Part shown: positions 10,766 to 22,443 of the stretch, piece by piece | Layout: every line of letters begins with the position of its first letter | Numbering within the stretch: the first letter of the stretch is position 1 | Assembly (NCBI GenBank): GCA_965153455.1 | Contig: OZ234504.1 | Span: forward strand, 1,054,001-1,118,000 | DNA from: Sphagnum compactum | Taxonomy: Eukaryota; Bryophyta; Sphagnopsida; Sphagnales | Direction of reading: 5' to 3' | DNA length: 64,000 nt | Notes under the pieces: model-generated | Told to the model about the DNA's origin: nothing | The model's database searches: none | What the model saw: the letters and a program-made list of their open reading frames with translations, nothing else | Made by a program: the position numbers and the translations under genes

Positions 10766-11716
10766 ATGGGGTTTTCCAGTTCTTCCTTTCAAGAGAGACT
10801 TGGTTTCTTCATCACCACTCATGCTCTGAGCTTTGTGCTTTTGATCAATTCAGTGTTGATAAGCTCATGTAGTGCTTGGACATGCAGCTCAGAATCTGAA
10901 GATGCACTCTTGGGTTTCAAGCAGATGCTGATTGATCCAGAAGGGTTGCTAGCAGAGTGGGTACAAGGCACAAATTGCTGCACTTGGCCATATGTAACCT
11001 GCAGGGAATCGGATGGAGCAGTGATTGCACTGAGCATAACGGGTAGTTGCATGAATGAGTGGCTCACTTTTGTGACATTTTTTCAAATTTTGCAGTACCC
11101 ATCTTGTTTCAATGTCTCCTAGTGAAATAATATATTCTTAAATTTTCCAATTGGGACTTGGTTTTAGATTAACAACTTGATTATGAAAACAGGATCAGCT
11201 CTTCCAAACCAACAACCCTATCGCAACAAAAACTACAGCATCTCCAACTTTGGCTCAACACTGGCAGATTTGAAGGATTTGGAAATGATGCAGCTCCAAT
11301 GGATCTTCTTCAACAGCCCCATTCCTTCTGCGTGGGGAAACTCCTTCTCTGACAACTTGACTGTTATCACTGTGAATGATTGCAATCTGGAGAGTTCCAT
11401 TCCTTCCAATCTGGGGGACATCAGCAATCTACAGCACCTGGATTTGAAGTCCAATTACCTCACTGGTACCATCCCTCAGCAGCTGTGCAACCTTCGTCAT
11501 CTGGTTTATCTTGATGTTTCTTACAATGATCTGCAGTCTGGTGCTGTTCCTAGTTGCTTGAACAAATCTGGACTCTATCTCAGTACTGGTGATCAAGACG
11601 TTGGTTTAAGCCCTAATCATGGAGCCCGTTCACAACGCATCATCACCAGTACTTTCGTTCTGTCAAGCTTCCTTGGAGCTTCAGCTTCAGTCTTGCTGCT
11701 CTTCCTTGTCAATTGA
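10766..11716 (+). CDS. Small leucine-rich repeat cell-surface protein, two exons
   Basis: Exon 1 is 10766-11042 and exon 2 is 11193-11716; the GT-AG intron is phase 1 and joins ALSITG to SALPNQQ. The product is 266 residues. Residues about 8-37 are a hydrophobic signal peptide ending SSCSAWTC. An LRRNT_2-type cap follows (ALLGFKQMLIDPEGLLAEW, then the paired cysteines NCCTWPYVTC). Then come about four plant-type LRRs, clearest in LGDISNLQHLDLKSNYLTG and LCNLRHLVYLDVSYNDL with I-P motifs, and a closing cysteine (VPSCLN). The C-terminus is hydrophobic (SSFLGASASVLLLFLV) with no kinase, so a membrane or GPI anchor is likely. It resembles the outer part of receptor-like proteins but is much shorter. 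It could be an intact small gene or a shortened copy of a larger one. Ligand and role are unknown. Confidence 0.75.
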
Positions 11717-12459
11717 GCCCTCCATCCACATTCATGACACAGGATTGGATTCACAACAGGACTTGAGATTTGCACACCATGATGAAGATCTGCACAAAAA
11801 TATGTTGCTCAGAATAATTTGGTCTATCAAATCCTGGACTTAAAAAGCTTGGGAATCTGCTCTGCAAAATTCTGGATTTTTTCTTGGGATGATCAACCAT
11901 TGAACTTCAGAATCAAATCACTTGGCAAAGTATTTTTAATGTCCCTCCTTGGTGAATGATTATATTTGAGGTTTCCTTGACTCCAGGGCTTGCTACAAAA
12001 TTTCATGTGTTTCTGCAACTAAATCATGACCAGCTGACACATCTTCTCTCACAACTGTTCCTTGTTCCATCTTCATCACATCAAGACGTCTAGCATTCAA
12101 ACTTATGTCTTCACAAAAAAAATTCGCATTTCCATGTGTGCTGCTGCTACTCTGGCCTTGCGAAAAAAATAAAACATGAGGAGTAGTTTACTTAGCATGC
12201 ACCCGTCAGGCCTCCAGAAAGATCATGTTACCTCTGACTAGGTATATGAAATTTTGCTATTGTCATATATTTGCAATTGCTTCAAACATCTAGTTGGCAA
12301 GTTGGCTTAAGGTTAAAGTCATGTACCAATATGGCAAGGCAAGTATTACAAAAATTGACCTCAGTCTTTTTTCTTTTTCTTTTTCATTATTTTTCTTCTT
12401 ATTTATATCCATCTTCTTCTTTTTTTCTTCTTCCTTTTTGATGGATACTTTGTGCCCCA
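11717..12459. other. 3' flank of LRR gene and AT-rich spacer
   Basis: The first 300-400 bases probably include the 3' untranslated region. A T-rich low-complexity stretch lies at about 12365-12440. No gene seen. Confidence 0.5.
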
Positions 12460-12510
12460 CATGCATGTATTGCACCAAAAACCCCAATAATAGCTACCCA
12501 TTTTCTCTTT

Positions 12511-12745
12511 TGATGCAAGTATTGCAATATTAATTAACTCAAACATGTTTATGAGAGGATTGCAATATTGATCAAAAAACCCCAATGCATATTGTTTTGG
12601 ATGTGGGTATTGCTTGACTCACCCAAATTTGATGCAAGTATTGCAATATTCTTAACTCAAACATTTTTATGAGAGGATTGCAATATTGATTGAAAAACCC
12701 CAATGCATATTGTTTTGGATGTGGGTATTGCTTGACTCACCCAAA
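12511..12745 (+). repeat. Two-copy tandem duplication, 119-bp unit
   Basis: The unit beginning TGATGCAAGTATTGCAATAT at 12511 starts again at 12630, and the copies differ at only a few positions. Shorter relatives of its core (GCA[A/G]GTATTGCA followed by CCAACCACCC-like text) occur at about 12462, 12997, 13050 and 13096. Confidence 0.85.
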
Positions 12746-13480
12746 AACTAGTCAATATTTTTTTCGTTTGACTTTTTGAGCCTAGCATTAATCTACTTTT
12801 GAAATTCTATTCCTTGAATTTATTCTATCGAATTTCTCTTTCTCTTCTAAATCAATTTTTACTTTTGTTTCCTTTTTCAATATTCTTTCAATTGATCCTT
12901 CCCAAAAAAAAAATAAAATCTCCTTCTATATCATTTTTCTTCCTCTTTTCCTTTCTTTTCCATATTCATGGTGGATACATATTTTTCTTGCAAAATGCAG
13001 GTATTGCACCAACCACCCACAAACTAATTGATTTGTTTCTCTTTCATGCAGGTATTGCATGAACCACCCAAAAACCGGCCCATATTTCCTTTTTGATGTG
13101 GATATTGCATCATCCACTCACAAATCCAAATGTATCTTTTACACTAGAAGAGATCAAGGTTTTTATAATTGATTTTTGCGACTAGTTTTTAATCATACAC
13201 AACATTTGCAACTAAATTTTCTTTAGCCTTTAATTGCATTGGACAAGTCACAAGCAACAACCATTCATGGATGAAAAGAAAAGTCAACAAAATACATGTT
13301 CATTCATTGACCCATCGTATATGTATTGTCACTTGCAACTAGTTTACAACTAATTTGGTCAACCTTGTGCTCTTATCATATCTTGCCACGTGTCATTAAT
13401 CTAATATATTGTTAATATTATGAAATTGTGAAATAATCTAACATGTCCAATTTCTATGTTTGGATGGTTTTAGATTATGT

Positions 13481-13509
13481 CACATGGCACAATCAAAATG
13501 TGCCATGTG
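13481..13509. repeat. Perfect 11-bp inverted repeat (hairpin)
   Basis: CACATGGCACA (13481-13491) and TGTGCCATGTG (13499-13509) flank a 7-base A-rich loop. No T-run follows, so it is not an obvious terminator. Confidence 0.85.
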
Positions 13510-13541
13510 GTGTATTAATTTCAAATTTTCAAAATCAATTT

Positions 13542-13587
13542 AGGTAAGTAGGTATGTAAGTAGGTCGAACTACTTACCTACCTACCT
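13542..13587. repeat. Imperfect inverted repeat of TAGG/CCTA units
   Basis: GTAAGTAG (13556-13563) pairs with CTACTTAC (13570-13577) around a 6-base loop. The arms continue imperfectly to about 20 bases as TAGGTA and TACCTA repeats. Confidence 0.8.
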
Positions 13588-14258
13588 ATTTAGGTGAGTA
13601 GATAGGTAAATAGTTAGGTGGATGGTTTGGTTAGGGATGTAGGGTAGCTAAAGGGGAGGTACATAAACATTTTTTAAAATTTTGGTTTAAGCCTTTTAAT
13701 TGGCTCATCCCACATGACTCATATTTTGAATGTGAAAATGGGAGGCAAAGACCTTCTTTATATACTTTTCAAAATGAGAATGAAAAACAAATCTCATAGG
13801 ATAAATTTTGAACCTGGAGTTTACTTGTAAACTATTTTGTGACTAGAAAGTTTAGTTGCAAACTACTTACAATTAAAAGGTTCATTCTATATCTTTTATC
13901 TTTATTTTTATTTTTGTAAATTATATGATTCAATAGTAAGTCAATAACTAACTAACTAGTTAAGTAATTAATGAAAAAACTAGCTATCATTGTTAACTAA
14001 TTAATAAACTTCCTAATTAAATAATTAACAAAAAACTAATTACATGATTATGTAATCAACCAATTAATTAAATTATTATTAAATATATAAAAATGAGAAC
14101 AAATTCTATTTTAAATGTTCATTACAACATTATATTATCTAATTAATAAGTATTAAATATCAGTAATAAATATTGAAACTAATTATATATATGTTAATAA
14201 TTTAATTAATTAATATTTAAAATGAATAATGAATAATTTATATAATATTATTAATGTT

Positions 14259-14940
14259 GCCTTCGCCCCCGAGGAGAAAGGGATTAAATTACCTTGGGAC
14301 TAAATTGCCCCAAAGAACAATTTTTCATGGTGAAAAAGGGATTAAGTTACTTTTTCCCCTAGGGAGAAGGGTATTATGTTTCCCCAAGGAGAAGAGGACT
14401 AAATTCCCCTAGGGAATTTAGTCCCCTTTTCCCTAGGGGATTATGTTCCCCCTTGGAGCAAATTCCTAAATGTTTCAATCAAAATTACACGGGGTAAAAT
14501 TTGTCCAAATCAAAAAAAAATTACACCATTAAAAATTTCTTAATACGTAGATATTTAAAATGATCTTGGATTTTCAATTTGAAGGTATGAGCTAAAAGTT
14601 ATGATGAAAATTAAAGTCATGGGTCAAATTTCCCTTAGGGAGCAAGTCCCAAATGTTTGAGTCAAAATTATAAGGAGTAAACTTTGTCCAAAGCAAATGA
14701 TTTTCCAATTTCAGAGTACAAGCTAAAAGTTATAACAAAAAGAAAAGCTAGGGGTCAAATTTTCCCTTCTCCCCGGGGGAAATTGCTCCCATGGGAAATT
14801 TGACCCCTAATTATTCTTTTCATCATACCTTCAAATTGAAAATGCAAGATCATTTTAGACATTTACACTTTAAGAACTTTTCAATGGTATAAAAAACATT
14901 TGATTTGGACAAATTTTATCCCTTGTAATTTTGATTAATC
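14259..14940. mobile_element. Foldback (inverted-repeat) element
   Basis: Arm A at 14478-14640 and arm B at 14784-14938 are reverse complements over about 150 bases with modest divergence; shared blocks include AAAATTTGTCCAAATCAAA, AAATGATCTTG and TTTTCAATTTGAAGGTATGA. Between them, 14641-14765 is a shortened third copy in the same direction as arm A. The left part (14259-14470) is itself full of short palindromes built from CCCCTAGGGA-type units, which also occur between the arms. It has no coding capacity. The structure fits a non-autonomous foldback or MITE-like transposon, but no clear target-site duplication was found. Confidence 0.65.
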
Positions 14941-17900
14941 AAAATTTAGTGAAAGCACCACAAAAGATGGACTCCAATTAGATCATATATGGGCAAAAGT
15001 CCCTGAAAATGAATTTAAATTTGATGTAACAAAAGCATATTGGTTAGATTTTCACAAATTGATTTATATTGCATTCAAATTACCAAACACACGTTGAATG
15101 TATAAGAAAAAACCATTAATGTTTCCATTTATTTAAAATGTAGCATTGGCAAAATATGCATGTAAATGTTGCATTTTTCACCTAATTAATTATTTTCAAA
15201 ATGGTGGCACCTTGTGGCTTGAATTTTCATTTTTACATTTTTTTTCATGGACCAAGTGCAAAAGAAATTCATAAATATCAACAAAAAGACACAAAAACAT
15301 TTGAACAATTTATTTATTCACATGTATACCCATCAAATATCATAACAAAACAGTTTTCATGGAAAACTTAAACTCAAATTGCAACAAAAATAAAATAAGA
15401 ATTGCCAAATTCTCAAACTTGAAAATGAAAGTGAGACTAAAAATTAAAATCTTTCCATGTAAATTATATCCATTCACTATAGATGATTATTTCAAACATC
15501 AAAATACCTCGTGCACATTGCTAAAAAATGTTTACATGATCCAAGTTTGAAAAACTTGGATTTTTTAAAACAATAAAGTTATTTAATATTAAATATTCAT
15601 TTGTATGGTTAAAGAAAAGACAATGGAACTATGGTTTCAATTTCTAAATATCCACAATGAATGTTAAGATGGTTAGAAAACTTTGTCTTTTATTACAAAT
15701 GTGAAAAAAAATTTATGATTTTTCATTTGAAAGCCAAAAAGCTTTCATCCAATATAACTTGAGTTCATAGGTGAACATTAAATGCAATACCTTATTTCTA
15801 GGACATAGCCTCTTGTGTTAGAGCTACTTGTTTTTTCCCTTTCATCTCAAAGTGTTCCCAAATGCATTCGCCAAGATGTTTCCAATAACACTTGGGTTTT
15901 ATCGCATATGGTCTGCTCAAAGTTCAACTCCCATGTATATAAATTGAGAGGGTGAAAACTATGGGAACACATTTGTTTCTATTTTGCGACTGGGTCCAAA
16001 CAGGTGCTTCCATTTGGGGCATGCCCAATGTTCCAAAAATTTTGCTGATGGGCCAATCAATATGGCTCCTTTTTTTTTCAAAAAAGAAAAAGTTGTGAGC
16101 TCACCCATGACCTAATTAATACGAATCACACTATGGTACTAACCAATTCACCTCTTCCATTTGCTAGATGAGGTGCATCCCAAGTTTTTTTTTTTTTTTT
16201 TTTGTTTTGCAACGAGGCAAGTTGATTGGCCCATCACTGAAAAAAAACTATGGAGGGTCCCTGAAATAGAAGGTTCTATTTTGAAGTATAGAGTTCCTTC
16301 CCTTGGGCTCACCCATATAGGTGAAAGGAGGACAACCTTTGTCAAAGCATATGGAATAGAAGTGAGGTGCTATGGAGAACATGTTGGGGAACTCATTGGG
16401 AACTTGAAAGGAACATAGTGGGCACAAATTGGGAACCAGGGGCAAATGAAAAAACATCCCCCCCCCTCCCCCAAACTTAACAGGGGAAAAAGCAAGGCAC
16501 CTTGTATGCTTGGGCCTTCCCCTTGGCTGCATGAAATTTCTCTTCCCAAAAGAGTTTGTCACCATAGCCCTTCTTAAGAACACCCTCTCTGTTGAATGGC
16601 AGTATAAATTGAATTATGTTTGGTTGCCCTTTTGCATCCGCACATACTTCTATTGCTCATCATGCTTATGAACAAGCTCATAGATAAGGCCTGAACCTCT
16701 GACTTCAAAGTGTTTGGAGACATTCTTAGCATGAATTAAAACTTGATATTACAATATTCTACCATACAAGTTCTTTTAGTTTGAAAGGTTACCAACTATC
16801 TATATGCTTACAATAGTTAGAGAATATTCAACAAAATCAAAACAAATTTTTTTAATGAAATTGGGACAGTTGAAAAGGCCTTCTCGAATGATTCACATTT
16901 CTTGGAGATGATTATGTAATTTTTAGACGGGGTGATATTGAATTTTGAGTAATTCTTGTTCCTGGAAATTAATTGGAAATTTTAGATAGTTTTTTTCACA
17001 ATTGGGCTCTATATCAGGGTTGAGTTCACACTTGGAGTAGTTACATCGTCCTTATGTTCACACTTGGGTCAGCAAAACAGGCCACACTAGTAGTTCATTT
17101 ACAGAATATGATTTGATTATCAATGATCTGACAGATTTATAAGTGTGCTGGAATGCAAAACATAGGCAACATCTTTCTTGCTTTGCACTCCCCAAAAGTG
17201 AAAATAATTTTTGATACTACAATATTTTTCAATAACATTAGGGTAAATTGACCCATCACCAAACAGAGGCCGGTCACCGAGCACCTAAGTAGTGCAGGAA
17301 TTAACCTATGTTAAATAATCCTTCATTTAAAAATTAAATAGTTAAGATTTAGTCTAGTTTAAGGCTCAGAAATCAACGGTAATAAATGTGAAATCATCTC
17401 ATTCATCAAAAGCTTTTGCAATTTTTTTAAAATGTGAATGTGAGGTGTTTCATTCTCCTCACTAGTTATATTCATGGTCTAGAATTAGGTTCACTTTCAA
17501 GCTTGGAACATTCCAACTATTACACCTCCTAGCCATAAGTTCTTGCCTTCTTAATCATTGTGGTTTGGTGTTCCTTTTAATCAACATGGTCTTGTGTTTC
17601 TCCTTTATCATCTTGGTCTTGTGTTTTGTAACTTTCATAATTATAATTATCTTATATTGTGCTTGAAATTATTTTATTATATTTATTATTGATGCATTTA
17701 GCCATTAGAAGGTAGGAACCTTGTTACTCAACACCTTCATGCCTATTGCCTAGCTTGTGTTTGTCGTCTAATGTCTCATTGAAACCATGTTGTGCATCTA
17801 AAATTCACGCCCATGTACCTAGGTGAGTCTACTTGCAAGCTTACATGAAAGTTCTAGTGAAATCAATCACCCACCTCCTTTACAATTGCTAGAATCCAAA

Positions 17901-18780
17901 CTATAGCAAATTATGTTCTATCACATTTTTTGGTAACTTTTTGAACTATTCAATTTGTTGTAGCCTTGATCTACTATTATTTTCAATTGTTAAACCTCCT
18001 TCCTCCTTTTGCCTTCTTTTTCTAATTTCTTTGTAATTACCTTGTTCATAGCTATTTTCTTAGGATATTAGGTATTTAGCAAATGTCACAACATGTGATT
18101 AGGAGTAATCAATTAATGGTTATTTTCCTTTTGTATGTTTTGCAAGTAAACAAGGTATGGAACATGTTATGTAGACACATGGATTCCTAGGTCAAATTTG
18201 GAAGAGGCTAATTTTTTTGCAACACCTAAAGATTATCCTCATTTAAGTCTACAACATTGATCTATTTTGGTTGCTTTTCAATCATTGCCAGGTTCTGATG
18301 CATATTTCACATTTACACATCTTGTTTTTTTTATCTATTAGTACACAAATTTTTAATTATTGTTTGTTGAACTATTTCAATTGTGCACACTAAAATGAGT
18401 ATCATCATGGTGATTGGGTGCCAAGGTCATGTTAAATAGCACACAACTAACCATAGACAAGGATTAGGGTTTACAAGAATCCAATGCAAGAATAGTAGGT
18501 ACACATTAATTAGGACTTCCAATTTCCCCCCAAATTCAAGCACATCCCATTCCACCAAAATTAATTTGCCAAATTCACAAGGCAAGATTTGGATTCATAA
18601 TCCTATTTTTCAAATTCACAAGCAAAATTCTTTCAGCATGTTAGAGCTTCCAAATTGTGAGAAAGATAATTTGAAATCTTTCATCAACATTTTGAGAGCA
18701 TATGGGCTAGACTAGCAAAGGGAAAGTAACATAGGAGTTGTAGAGAGTTTTAAATCAGAAACATAAGTTTTAGCATATCA
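14941..18780. other. Long AT-rich intergenic stretch, no gene seen
   Basis: Only short, broken frames. A poly-T run lies at about 16184-16204 and a C-run at about 16453-16470. No tRNA, known transposon protein or conserved domain was recognised. Confidence 0.5.
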
Positions 18781-18783
18781 ACC

Positions 18784-19234
18784 AGAGCAAGGAGGGCATA
18801 TTAAAGTAGCCAAAGAAGAACTATAAGAACTAGAGGTAGATCAACAGAATCTAAACAATAGACTAGCCATTGAAGATCTACAATAGCTTGAACATCAAGG
18901 ATTAGATCTTAGTGTTATCAAAGAAGAGATAGGAACTCGGGATTCAAACGTGGATGTAGAGGAACAATTAAGAAAGCTTGCAATAGATCAACTTTACAAA
19001 CAAAAGTTCAAAAAACATTTATGTTATTGTTGGGTGCAGAGTTCCATAATTTGTAGATACAATCTACGTAGTCACAAGAGAGGCAAATTTTATCTAGCTC
19101 TAAGAAATTATAGTTTGTTGTACACACCTACTACCTATACAAAAAAAACTGACCAAGATTTAGTTTGGGATGACTCTGAACAGTTCTATGCATTGATAAC
19201 TTCTTCCCAACAACTAGAGGCATATGCATTTTAG
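18784..19234 (+). pseudogene. Decayed coding fragment with coiled-coil start, family unknown
   Basis: A single frame runs from about 18784 to a TAG at 19232-19234 with just two internal stops (TAA near 18823, TAG near 18886). The first half is rich in E, L, Q and K with heptad-like spacing (NLNNRLAIEDL, VEEQLRKLAIDQL) and suggests a coiled coil. The second half is basic and aromatic (YNLRSHKRGKFYLALRNY, then DQDLVWDDSEQFY). I do not recognise the family; a transposon gag-like or host gene remnant are both possible. Confidence 0.35.
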
Positions 19235-20697
19235 ACATACCTTGACTTGTCATACTTCCTTGATAGCTATGCAAAATACAAAAGATTCAAGTTTGTACTT
19301 CTTATAGGGCCAAATAACACACCCCCAACGTGTTGGAAGTTGGGACGAAGGGGATCTAGATCATGATGATCAATGTACCTCGTAGGATGTGAAATGGATT
19401 GTAGGGGTTGCAACATCCCTACAACAACCACAAATGGACAACTGAGTTATTGGGGTGGAATAGCTAAGAGGTGGAACAACTGTTAGTTGAGGATGAATAA
19501 GATATCAAGAAGAGTAGCTAAAGTTAAGGTGGAATAATTAAAAGAAAGAACAACATCTTTTAAGGTGGAACAACTTTTGATGGGCTGGAATAACTAAAAG
19601 AAAAAACATGTGTAGCTAAGGATGAATAAAACATCAAGAGGAATAGTAGTTATTTAAGTAGAACAACTAGGAGGAGCAGTAGTTATTGTTGATGATGAAC
19701 AATGCTTTTTGGTGATGTTGAAATTGAAGGATCTCCAATGATCCTGTAACTGCCTATGTGATCCAAATTTACATGCAATTTTCCATATAAAAATGATTGT
19801 CTTACAAATCTTTCATTGTTGATATTGTAGATTGGATTAATAATTGTGCATTTTTTGGTGATGTCAAGACTAAAGGATCTTTAATCCTGTAACTCCAGAA
19901 TGTCAAATGAATTTACATGCATTTTATAACATTGAAATAATCAAAGTAACACCATTAATAGCCACAACAATTTGATTCAATAGTAAAAAAACTTATCTAT
20001 ACATTTGTGGAAATCATTTTAGTCATTTACTTCAAAGTTAGACCACTAGCATTATGTACAATCCAAATCATCACAACAATCCCTAGTATAGAAATGTATT
20101 TTCTCCATTACATCTATGCTCATTTTCAACCCAAATGTAAGTATACTACAACAAAGAATAAATATTTTTAGCTAGTGAAGATGAATTTTGAGCTAAAGAT
20201 CAACACTTTAACTGAGATCAATGAAGGGCAAGTTGAAGTTTAATTGCCACCGGTTTGGAAGATGTAGAAAAACCTACTTCAAGCGGTGCACAAAGTTGCA
20301 ACATATGAAATGGGAAAAACCAGACCTGCAGCAAGTAATAACCAAGATCATCAACTGTTGAATTACTTATCAGAAAACACACCATCAAAATTGAAAAACA
20401 ATTTCATGTTGTTTGATCCACGATTACAAATGCAAAAGTATTAACAAAAATGTTTGATGTTGCATTGTGCTTTGATTTCAATCCACCTCATTAATCTCCT
20501 AATTGGCAAAAGGACATCTGAATAAAAGAACTAAACATCAAGTTATGCACCCTTTATTGCAGAAAAACTTGAGTAAGAAGTTTGAACTAGGGAGGTTCGA
20601 ACTCCTTTCAATCTCTGAAACTGGGCCCTACTTACGTGCAGGAGATTCGTGCACATGCTAGAACTTCACACTCATGGACCTACAGCATCGAGAGGTG
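19235..20697. other. Intergenic DNA with degenerate internal repeats
   Basis: From 19430 to 19690 phrases like GGTGGAACAACT and GATGAATAA..ATCAAGA recur irregularly. A block around GGTGATGT.GA..T.AAGGATCT followed by ATCCTGTAACT and TTTACATGCA occurs at 19711-19780 and again at 19856-19925. No gene is supported. Confidence 0.55.
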
Positions 20698-21115
20698 AAT
20701 GGGAATTGAGTCGACAGGAGCTCGACTCGTGCGCGGAAAGGAGATGGAAGGGGGAGCAAAAGTCAAGTCAAGGGGAAATCGACTCGTGCACATAAAGGAA
20801 ACAAAAGGGGGAATGAGAATTGAGTTGAGAGGAGCCCGACCCATGCGGGGAGAGGAGATGGAAGGGGGAGCGAAAGTTGAGTCGGGGGGAACTTGATTCG
20901 TGCACAAAGAAGAGACGAAAGGGGGAGCGAAAATCGTGTTGGGAGCAACCCGACCCGTGCATGGAGAAGAGACGAAAGGGGGAGCAAGAATTGAGTTAAT
21001 GGGAACCCGACCATGCACAAAGAGGAGACGAAAGTGGGAGCGAAAATTGAATTGGGGGAGCTCAACCCACGTAAAGAGGAGATTGATGGGGGAGGAAAGC
21101 TCAAGGGTTGTGAGT
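20698..21115. repeat. 57-bp minisatellite, about seven units
   Basis: Units begin about every 57 bases with GGGGGAGCGAAAATTGAGT-like text, followed by CCCGACCCGTGCA and GAGGAGACGAAA. The fifth copies are the best conserved and the edges are diverged. A related block recurs near 21165-21210 (TGACCAGCGCACGAAAAGGAGAC). Because 57 is divisible by three, several frames stay open and show 19-residue repeats, but the long minus-strand frame (21273-20680) has no ATG start. Confidence 0.85.
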
Positions 21116-21259
21116 GAGAGGAGATGAATGTGAGGAAAGCTCAAAAAGGTGACGGGCAACGTGATTGCGGAAATCTGACCAGCGCACGAAAAGGAGACAA
21201 AAGGGGGAAGGGGGTAGGGGGTTTCTGGGTCGGCATCGAATGGGAGAGCAGCGACTAAT

Positions 21260-21322
21260 TTAGGGTTTAACAAACCTTTAGGGTTTGATAACCAAACATT
21301 GTTTTGCCTTGTTTTAGGGTTT
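21260..21322 (-). promoter_or_regulatory. Three telo-box motifs (AAACCCTAA)
   Basis: AAACCCTAA occurs on the minus strand at 21260-21268, 21278-21286 and 21314-21322. In plants the telo box is a promoter or leader element of many translation and cell-growth genes and can also mark short interstitial telomere repeats. It sits directly before the minisatellite on the minus strand, which is where a promoter would be if that frame were ever expressed. Confidence 0.5.
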
Positions 21323-21329
21323 TAATCTC

Positions 21330-22331
21330 AACCCTTGAATAAAGGTGTTTAGTTTTTTCCAGGAACATGATTAGTTTGAGCATGAGATTGTTTGGTGATA
21401 AGATGGATTTGTGACGTGTGTTAGTGCAAAGGTGTTCATTGATAGGATTTCCATTGTTTGAACATAGATAGAAAAAATGTTTGGTCACTTTTCTTTTGGA
21501 ACAAGGAGATTGAGAAAGTTTTAGAATAAGCTACGGGAATCCGCCATATCTTTTGCATCTTTAATCCAAATCCAACGATCTAAAACGCACTAGGTGCGCC
21601 ATAGCTCCTCTATAACTCATCTTTAGACCCCACAGGCAATCGAGGTCTGCCTAGATCACAAAGTTCCTCTATGTTTTAAAGTGTACTATGACCAGCCAGT
21701 TTACCCTACTCTATTTTCGAAAGAGTCATAATATGAGTACCAGAGATATAAACAAAAAACTATATTAAATCAATGCATTAACCACTTCAAAAAATCTATT
21801 ATTTAATAAGTTGATATGTGGCTTTAGTTATTTTACAAGTCTAAAATGTTTGTATGTGTCATCCTATTTTCACTTCTTCCACCACATGGTGAATAGTCTT
21901 GGCAATTTTTTTGATTTTGTCAATTTTGATTTTCTACCACATTCAAACCATTAGGTCATGAAATCCCCCTTTCAACCAAGTATGTTGCAACCTACCAAGT
22001 AAACTGACCAACAAAAATCAAAACATTTTTAGCCAAATTGGTCAATGACAAAGGAACTACTAGGATAAACTTGCACACAATACATTGCATGCACTTTGAA
22101 CAAAATACAAAGTCATTACTAGACACACTCCACCGCTGCCATTGGCAATAAAAATTGTATTTACAAGTGTAATGCCATTTAGACAAGGTTCCAAAATGAA
22201 CCCCTCCCCCCCCTCCCAACTCTCTCTCCCCCCTTCTTTTTTCCTTTTATATTTCCATATGATTACCAATTATTCATCATTATTTATGTCAAATCTCAAA
22301 ATTTTACCTTTTCATGTCCATGTAGATGTGT
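21330..22331. other. Intergenic DNA, no gene seen
   Basis: No supportable feature apart from short C- and T-rich runs near 22200-22250. Confidence 0.5.
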
Positions 22332-22443
22332 ATGCCAAAGGGGTTAAATAGATAGGCTTGAAAGTGATAATCTATTAAACTATCTAAATGCCAAAGGGGT
22401 TAAAAAGATCGGCTTGAAAGTGATAATTAATTAAACTATTTTA
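22332..22443 (+). repeat. Two-copy tandem duplication, 56-bp unit
   Basis: ATGCCAAAGGGGTTAAA followed by GGCTTGAAAGTGATAAT occurs at 22332 and again at 22388, with a few differences. Confidence 0.85.

Larger units (their letters stand above)
13142..13880 (+). mobile_element. Possible degenerate CACTA-like element end
   Basis: Starts with CACTAGAAGAG and is followed by repeated TTGC[A/G]ACTA motifs (about 13176, 13204, 13333, and an inverted form at about 13859). This is the style of CACTA subterminal repeats and matches those at 62086 onward. No matching inverted terminus was found, so the right edge is arbitrary. Confidence 0.3.

Noticed and set aside
17852-17859. TTCTAGTG as partner terminus for CACTAGAA at 13142
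   Set aside because: Only eight bases match, there are no subterminal repeats beside it, and the distance of 4.7 kb has no transposase.
20584-20610. Possible tRNA-like T-arm (GGTTCGAACTCC), tRNA or SINE head
   Set aside because: No acceptor, D or anticodon arm can be drawn around it, and no A-box is spaced correctly. The match is a short palindrome.
20680-21273. 197-codon minus-strand reading frame
   Set aside because: It starts with TTG, has no ATG in a sensible place, and is open mainly because the 57-bp repeat unit is a multiple of three. Kept as a repeat, not a gene.
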